The notes below the pieces were generated by a model. The model was not told where the DNA came from. It ran no database searches and was given only the letters and a program-made list of their open reading frames with translations. From Misgurnus anguillicaudatus (taxonomy: Eukaryota; Chordata; Actinopteri; Cypriniformes; Cobitidae), in contig NW_027395283.1 in the NCBI RefSeq assembly GCF_027580225.2, forward strand, positions 5,088,501 through 5,152,500: 64,000 bases of DNA, given 5' to 3'. Both the position numbers and the translations under genes were made by a program. This document shows positions 49,901-58,900 of this stretch, piece by piece; the stretch's first letter is position 1; each line of letters starts with the position of its first letter.

Positions 49901-52900
49901 TCACCTCGATCTGGGTAGACAAGACTTTAAACTCTGGGCGAACTTCAACATCTTCCTCTGGGTCAACAAGATTGTATGAGTTTGGGTGATCAAAGAGTTG
50001 CTCTGATGGACAGTGCAAAAATGAAGGTCCTGTGAGCCAGGTAGTGGCCTCAAGCTTGGAAGATGAAACAGAACGAGAGCCATGATCGGCAGGATTTTGC
50101 TCAGAGGAAACATACCTCCATTGTTCAGGCTGAGAAGACTGCCGAATGCGCTGCACTCTGTTGCTCACATATACATGGAACCGTATTGACTCATTATAGA
50201 TGTAGGCTAACACTACTCTACTATCTGTGTAGAACCTTATACCATCTGGCTTTAGATTAATCTCTTCTGTAATGAGTTCAGTCAGTTCGAAAGCCAAGAC
50301 TGCAGCACATAGTTCCAGCCTAGGAACAGAGAGATCAGGCTTCGGAGCCAACCTTGCCTTGCCAAGAACAAAGCCAACCTCTGTTTTACCATTTTGATCT
50401 GATGCTCTCAAGTATGCAACAGCTGAGATAGCCTTCATAGAGGCATCTGAGAATACACATATTTCAGTGTGTTTGGCTTCAGAAAGAGGAATGGATACAT
50501 ACATGCGTGGAATGTTCAGACTTCTTAGGTCTTGCAGCGGATGACACCACCGTGTCCACTCTTCATGTCTGTTTTCAGGCAATGGTGTGTCCCACTCATG
50601 TGTCTGCGATGAGAGTTCTCTTAATAGTAGACGACCCTGGATTGTGATAGGGGCTAGGAATCCGAGGGGATCGAACAAACTATTCACTGTCGACAGAACT
50701 CCTCTACGTGTGTATGGTTTTTCAATATCAGGCACTCGGAATGTGAACGTATCCGACATTAGGTTCCACTGTATGCCCAAGCTTCGCTGATCAGGTAAGT
50801 CATCCGTGGAGAGGTCAAGGCATTTGATGTCCTTAGCCAAATCTTCATTTGGAAAGGCATTCATTACTTTGGCTCTGTTTGCAGCAATTTTATGAAGCCT
50901 GAGGTTTGAAGCAGCTAGTGCCTCTTGTGCTCTTTTAAGCACATCGATTGCCTCTTCCTCCGTAGGAAATGACTTTAAGGCATCATCTACATAGAAATCT
51001 TGTTCAATGAATTTCCTCACATCAGTGCCATATTCTTTCTCTTCTTCTCTGGCAGCTCTGCGAATTCCATAAATTGCCACTGATGGTGAAGGGCTGTTTC
51101 CGAATACGTGAACTCGCATCCTGTAGTCCACAACCTCTTTAGTCAGATCATTGTCACGATGCCATAGAAAGCGTAAAACATCACAACAGTCCTCCCGGAC
51201 CATAAAGCAGTGAAACATCTGCTGTATGTCGGCTGTGATGGCGACAGGATCCTTTCGAAATCTTATGAGGACTCCTAGCAGGCTATTGTTTAGGTCTGGG
51301 CCTGACAGCAGTACATCATTGAGAGATACTCCATCAAACTGTGCACTAGAGTCAAATACAACTCGTATTTGGTCTGGTTTTTTTGGATGGTACACACCAA
51401 ATGACGGAAGATACCAACACTCTTGACCATCCTGTAAAGGAGGAGCTAGCTCTGCATGGTTATTGTCAAGTATTCTCTGTATGAATTCCATGAAGTCATC
51501 TCTCATCTTTGGTCGTTTGTCAAGGTTGCGACGAAGAGACATGAAACGTCTTACTGCATACTCTCTGTTGTTGGGCAAGCGTCTCCTTGGCTCACGAAAT
51601 GGCAATGGTGCTACCCAGCTGTTACTTGAGTCCTTGAAGAATTCCTTATCCATGATGTCCATGAATAACTGATCCTCAACTGAAGGTGCAAATTTATTAT
51701 CATCTTTGGTCTGCTGAAACACTGTCTGACCAAGTCTGCAGCTTGATAGGCTAGAGTTCTGGAACTGGCTTTTCTCATTAAACGTCTCCTTCAGTACAAT
51801 GTGATTATTGCATGGACTGAAGTAGCTTGGTCTGCCATTCTCTAAGATGTGTGTTCTCATGCAATTCACCAGAGAGGGCTTGTGACACTTTCCTAGACAC
51901 ACGTTTCCCACTATGACCCAACCAAGGTCCAATTTTTGGACATATGGAGCATCATGAGGACCGTTGAGTTGTTTGCGGACTTTATGTGCTCTTATTATGT
52001 CTCTTCCCAAGAGAAGCAGTATCTCAGCATTTGGATCAATAGGTGGTATCTTGTCTGCTATGTCTTTTAGGTGATTGTGATGCAGGGCAGCAACTGCGGT
52101 TGGTATTTCATCTCTGTTATCTGGCATGCTATTGCATTCGATGAGAGTAGGAAGTGGAAAATTGATCTCACCATCTGCAGACTCAATGATGAACCCTTGA
52201 GCTCTTCTTCCAGTTGCTTGGACTACTCCTGCACACGTCTTTAATGTGTACATTGAAGAAGTTCCTTGCACGTTGAACATGGATCTATTGCTTTGCTCAT
52301 CTATAATGGTGTAAATCCGCCTCCCTAGGTCAGGACTGCCAGCAGGATAAACATTCACCAGGCATATTTTAGAGCATGACTTCTCACTAAAGCCTTTGCC
52401 ACAAATCTTGGTGCACTTTGATGACACATCTCCACTACAAGACTCCTCTTCCTCCCCGCCATGCTGTGAAGGAGGTGTGGAATTAGAACGCCACGGCGCT
52501 GGGCCTGGATGAAGAGCAGCCAGGTGATTGTCACTCTCACATTCAGAACATTTAATTGACACATCACAATTCTTAGCCACATGTTTGTTAGATGAGCAGC
52601 ATCTGTAACAAATGGATAGCTCTCTTAAGATCTTTTTTCGTTCCTCTAATGGCTTTTCTCTGAAGCCTCTGCATTTCTTGAGAGGATGAGGTTTACGATG
52701 TATTGGACATTGCTTCTCAACCTCGTCGATTCCTCTTTGAAGACTCTTGGCATGAGAGAGATTAGAGAAGGACTTTACATCTGTTTTATGGACTAAAACA
52801 GGTTTAGGAACATGACTTTCATTATACCTGATCTTCCCACCAGGGTTTATGGAAAGCGAAGTAAAATTGAAGCTTGGATCATTGCGCGCTCTCGCTTCTG

Positions 52901-55900
52901 CACACACAAATTCCACAAAGAAGGAGAATGGTGGGAAAGAAACTCCTTTAGTGTACTTGTAGTGTGAACCCTGCATCATCCACTTATCTTGAAGTCCAAA
53001 GGGTAACTTTTGCACAATAGGATTAACTCCTCTTGCTGTATCTAGATAAGTGAGCCCAGGTAGATCACCGCCATTCTTAGCTGCTTCAATTTCTGAAAGC
53101 AGGTCTCCTAATTCCCAAAGCTTATCATGGTCTTTAGCAGATATTTTTGGAAAAGTCTCTATTTTTGTAAAGAGAGCTTTTTCAATAGCTTCTGGAGATC
53201 CATAAGTCATATCTAGCCTCTCCCAGATGAGTTCAAGACCAGCAGGTAAATCCCTCACATTCACAGACTTAATTCTACGGGCATGATCTGCTGAATCTCT
53301 TCCCAGCCATCTAATCAACAAATCAAATTCCTCACCTGCTGTAAGATCAAGGCTCTTGGTAGTGTTGAGAAATGATGATTTCCAGGCCAGATAGTTTTCA
53401 GGACGGTCATCAAATTTGTTAAGCCCAGATGTCACTAGCTGGTTTCTTGCTAAAAACTTAGCTAATTCATATGTGGCTGCATCGTGATTAGAGTGATGAG
53501 CAGGATGATTAGTGTCTCGTCTAGGATGGTGCAAGGAAGCAGCTGAACTGTTAGAATGGTGTGAGAAGCTATGTGGAGAGTGGGAATATGGTGGTTTACT
53601 CTGCTGCCTTTTCTCACTGCAACTGAATTGACTTGCATTCCAAGAGGACAGAACATGATACACTGGTGAAGAAGGTTTTTTCTCTCTATCATCCTCTAAT
53701 TTTTGGGGTAATTCAGGCTTTGGATTCTCTGGAACATTGTCACTAGTTTCACTATGTTGTTTTACATACTCTTCAGTACGTTGCCTAGGACTTTGCTGTG
53801 GAAGGTGGATAGTTGTACTATGATGTGATCTTTTTACCTCTAGATCTGTAACAGCGGCTTCCATGACTGCCGCCTCTGCCATTGCAGCTTTTGCCTCTCT
53901 CTCTTTTTCCATTACGTCTAATGTCGCTTCAAGGCGAGCTTTCTCTATTTTTATTTCCATTTCCCTCTTTGCAAATGAGGCCCTTGCCTGTGCAGCTTCT
54001 GCCTTTGCCCTTGCTTTAGCCACTGCTATGCTGACCGTGGACTTGCTGGAAGTCACGGAACGTCGAGATAAAGCTGAATTACTTTTGTCATCTTCCATGA
54101 CTGGTCCAAAATATGAGCTTGAAAGATTTTACTATGTGGATACTCTGCAGTTGTCGTGTTAGCCTCTATGCCGTAGATGACAATAGCAGGTGAAATCCAG
54201 CTTCCATGATAAACAGCACTTGTATGAAGCTTGTCTTTTTACTGTACTGGCTTCGTATCCAGCAAGCTAAACACATCCACTCAATAAACAGTCTTGACAC
54301 CGGAGTCGTCGTTTTGATTTACTGAATAAATGTGTAAAACTGTAAAACAATATAAAACAAAAGGAACACATAAATAAAATGCCACATAGGAAATGTCTAA
54401 TCCAATAATGTTCACCAAAGACAATTAAATGATTACTCAATGTAAATTTCCCAATGCCATATCATGAAAACATCTACATGTACTACATGTACTACATCAT
54501 AAACATAATATATTAACATAATCAAGAACAATCAAACTCCACTTACAGACAGTGCCTCGATAAGCGTTGTTAATCTGATGGACTGACACAGCAAATTAAG
54601 AGTGTGCTACCATGTGCTTGCTTGTTGTTCTGATAGAACCCCGGAAACTGAATAAAACATATTTATTCTGCAGAATATAAAACTACCAGCAGGGGGAGCA
54701 AAAACACTAAAATAGGCAAAGCCAGAACACTCTCAGAATTTGACATAATTGATATAAAAACCTTGGAAGAAACAGTACAACATCTTAAAGCATCAACTAG
54801 CAGCCTTGACACACTCCCCACATCTTTTCTCAAAAAGGTACTTAACTGCTTAGAAACTGACCTCTTAAAAATAGTAAATACCTCTCTGATCACAGGCACC
54901 TTTCCAGAGTCATTAAAAACAGCTGTTGTTAAGCCTCTCCTAAAAAAGAGTAACCTAGACAAAACCATACTTAGCAACTACAGACCAATCTCAAATCTTC
55001 CGTTTATAAGCAAGATCATTGAAAAGGTTGTTTTCAATCAGATGAACAAATTCTTAAACTCAAATGCCTATCTGGACAACTTTCAATCTGGTTTCCGTCA
55101 GCATCAGAGCACAGAGACAGTGCTCATAAAGATAATAAATGATATTCGCTTAAACTCTGATTCAGGTAAAATATCAGTGCTGGTGCTACTAGATCTTAGT
55201 GCTGCCTTTGACACAGTAGATCACACCATACTCTTACATAGACTGGAAAACTGGGTAGGGCTCTCTGGGATGGTCCTCAAATGGTTTAAAACATACCTAC
55301 AAGGAAGAGGTTACTATGTGAACATAGGTAACCATAAATCTGAGTGGACATCCATGACATGTGGAGTCCCACAGGGTTCAATTCTTGCACCGCTTCTGTT
55401 TAATTTGTATATGCTCCCACTTGGTCAAATAATGCAAAAGAACCAAATTGCTTACCACAGCTATGCAGATGACACCCAGATATACTTAGCCCTGTAACCC
55501 AATGACTACAGCCCCATTGACTCTCTATGTAAATGCATTGATGAAATTAACTGTTGGATGCGTCAAAACTTCCTCCAGTTAAACAAAGACAAAACTGAAG
55601 TCATTGTATTTGGAAATAAAGATGAAACTCTCAAAGTTAACACATACCTTGACTCTAGGGGTCTAAAGACACAAAATAAAGTCAGAAATCTTGGTGTAAT
55701 TTTAGAGTCTGACCTTAATTTCAGTAGTCACGTGAAAGCGATAAGCAAATCAGCTTACTACCATCTCAGAAATATTGCCAGAATTAGCTGTTTTGTCTCA
55801 AGACAGGACTTAGAGAAACTTGTTCATGCTTTCATCACAAGCAGGGTGGATTACTGCAATGGACTTCTTACGGGGATCCCCAAAAAGACCATTAGACAGC

Positions 55901-58900
55901 TGCAGCTCATACAAAACACTGCTGCCAGAATTCTGACCAGAACCAAAAAATCTGAGCACATCACTCCAGTCCTCAGGTCCTTACACTGGCTTCCTGTGAC
56001 ATTTAGAATAGATTTTAAAGTATTGTTACTCATTTATAAATCACTTCATGGCTTAGGACCCAAATACATGACAGATATGCTAACTGTATATAAACCTAAA
56101 AGATTACTCAGATCATTAGGATCGGGTCAGTTAGAAATATCAAGGGTTCACTCAAAACAAGGTGTGTCAGCATTTAGTTATTATGCCACCTGTAGCTGGA
56201 ATCAGCTTCCAGAAGAGATCAGATGTGCTTCAACAGTAAACACTTTTAAATCTAGATTAAAAACACATCTGTTTAACTCTGCATTTACTGAATGAGCACT
56301 GTGCTGCTTCACACTGACTGCACTTTTAACTCAAGTCACTTTTACTTCTGTTTTATTCTTTTTAACATTTTAAAGTGTTTTTATTAAAATCACATTTATT
56401 TTCTTTAATTGTTATTCTAAATTTTCATGTATCTTTGTTTTTATTGTGATTTTATTGTGTATCTATTATTTTTACATTTTCTTTTTTCTCTTTTATATAT
56501 TGTTTTCTCATTTCTATGTAAAGCACTTTGAATGACCTCTGTGTATGAAATGTGCTATACAAATAAACTTGCCTTGCCTTGCCTTGCCTAATAGTCAGCT
56601 GTGTGATGGATTTATTTGACATTTAAACACACAGGGGTGGTTTCCTGGACAGGGATTAACTTAAGCCAGGACTAGGCCTTAGTTTAATTATGATATGTAA
56701 GTAGTTTTAACAAACGGGCCTTACTAAGAACATTACTTGTGTGCATTTTGAGGCAAAACAAAGGGCACTGATGTATTTTAAGATATGTCAGTGCAAGTTG
56801 TTTTCAGTGTAGACAGCTCTTACATTTATTTTAGTCTAGGACTAGTCTAATCCCTGTCCGGGAAACCGCCCCACGATGTCTCAGTTACTGAGGGATTGAA
56901 AGAGGAACATTACATGAAGAGATGGAGGTTAGAGATTTGTGGACAAACTTTGTAGTTTTGCATAATTCAGACAAAGTCTCTGTTCTCTACAGGTTGAGTT
57001 TCTGTAATATCACAGATGAAGGTTGTGTTGCTCTGACTTCAGCTCTAAAATCAAACCCATCACACCTGAGAGAACTGAATCTGTCCTTTAATAATCTCAC
57101 ATATTCAGGCAAGAAGCTGATCTCTAAACTAAAAGATGATCCACATTATAAACTACAGACAGTAGGGTGAGTAGAGCTCATTTAAATAAACGTTTAAAGT
57201 AAACTCATGCAGTGTCATTTAAGTCCTAGAATATAAATATTAGAAATAAATGTAAATTGATCTGCTGCTGTTATAGGCTGTGTATCCTTTAAACCCAACA
57301 AACAGAAAATATGAAGTGTACATGAACAACACTTGATGCTTTGTCAGATCAACACAATAAGAATTCAATCCAATGTCTGAGTCTGCACTGAAAAAAATGA
57401 CTCATTGAATTTAATCAATTTTTTTAAGGTAAGTGGTTGCAATCAATTTATTTAAGCTACATTTAAACAAAAAAAAATTAGTAGAGTAAATTAAAATATA
57501 AAACTTTTGTTTAAATGTAGCTTAAATAAATTGATTGCAACCACTTACCTTAAAAAAAATTATTAAATTCAATGAGTCATTTTTTTCAGTGTGTTTACTA
57601 ACTGTGATGTTGAGTTTGTTCACTCCAGGATTTAATACTGTGATCTTACTCTTCTTACACATTATATATGATGTTTGTTAATGGGGTTTGTTTGATAGGC
57701 TGACACCTCTATAGTTATGCACACTTGACTAGATGTTCATCTTAAACTCTTTTTATAACAAGTTTTTATTTCATGTTTTAAGCATTATTTATCAAATCAT
57801 CAGAATACAGACAGAAATAACAACACAAACACAATATATGAAGAGTTTGGTTCCAAAACGCAATAAATCCATTTTGACAAATTTTGGTAAAAACGTGTTT
57901 TCTATACCAAGAAAGTGACAAGATGAAAACAACTATTTTCTGTTACAAACTTTCACACAGCATCTTTAGGTTATAAAAACATAAAAAATTCAAATCCATA
58001 AGTTGATTTTCAAAGATTTATTATAAAAACGGATTATTTTTTCCACAAAATGCAATAAATCCATGACAAGTTTTTATTCAAAATGCTATAAATCTATTGA
58101 ATCAATAGCCTATATAAATGTGCATTCATCTTTGCCATGTTATATTCATTTAGTTGACTAGTTGTACACACTAATTAAAAATATAAACATTAATGTTATT
58201 AATCAAAACACTTACTTTGTCATATGAAGAACCCTGTCATTGCGGTTACTTGACGTCTTCGCTTAACGTCTTTCACAGCGATCGACTGTAAAATGTTTTT
58301 GGTCCTGCTCGATTTTCGTTGACTTTGAGTAAAATAATGGAAAGTTTTTCATAAGATCCTCTGGGGTCAATGTGTTAGCATGAGAAGCTTGCTGTCGGGA
58401 GAACAAGCACCCGTCTCCCGAGTGCCTCTCAGGGAAAATATTAGATGCTGATGGCTTACGTTTCTTTCCCATCACAGAAAACCATCACAGGTTTAGCGAT
58501 GCAATTAAAGTATTATTTTGTTTTGTTTGTTGATCACGTAGTACAAAGTAGATGAGGAAAACCAGGACTCCGTGTACTCAGCGCGTCCGCCATTGTTTGT
58601 TTACATTGCGTGAACGGTGGGCTGTAATATCAGAAATGGAGTTATTGCGTTCTGTAAAAAAGGGGAAGTGGCGTTTGTCGCATTTTGGGAAAAAAGGGAG
58701 CAAAGATGACAGAATAACACGGCGGATATTGGATTTTGCGTAAAATTAAGAATTTACTTTTAACTACTGACCTGATATAATGCTGATTTTGGCAGTAACT
58801 CATTTTTTTCAAAAATGGCGTTTATTGCGTTTTGGAACCAAACTCTTCATATACACAACAGATAAACACAAAGTACAGATGATAAATGATAGAGATGAAG

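Larger units (their letters stand above)
47819..54729 (-). mobile_element. BEL/Pao LTR retrotransposon, young and apparently intact
   Basis: LTRs 54243-54729 (5') and 47819-48310 (3') start and end TGT...ACA; 5-bp target duplication CTCTC (47814-47818, 54730-54734) within L2 copy 2. By eye the LTRs differ by three substitutions and one 5-bp indel over about 490 bp. A single 1,901-codon ORF fills the interior. It lies antisense to both the L2 and the NLR gene, in the last large intron of gene 2. Confidence 0.95.
44589..56588 (+). mobile_element. L2 LINE copy 2, near full length, split by a BEL/Pao
   Basis: L2 sequence is 44589-47818 plus 54735-56588, about 5.1 kb with 5' leader, ORF1 and ORF2, and a 3' end ATACAAATAAACTTGCC followed by (CTTGC)n. 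Relative to copy A the insertion replaced 60 bp of target (1187-1246 are missing in copy B). ORF2 has several stops and frameshifts; ORF1 is open. It lies 44 bp from the end of L2 copy 1 and points the opposite way. Confidence 0.93.

Noticed and set aside
53863..54162. 99-codon plus-strand ORF opposite the BEL N-terminus
   Set aside because: It is the complement of the Ala/Glu-rich coiled-coil coding region of the BEL polyprotein; alanine-rich antisense frames arise from codon bias.
40458..56588. Twin-priming (5' inversion) as the explanation for two L2 copies in opposite orientation
   Set aside because: The copies are separated by host DNA seen in copy A, overlap in content, and the first has its own TAATAG target duplication, so there were two separate insertions.
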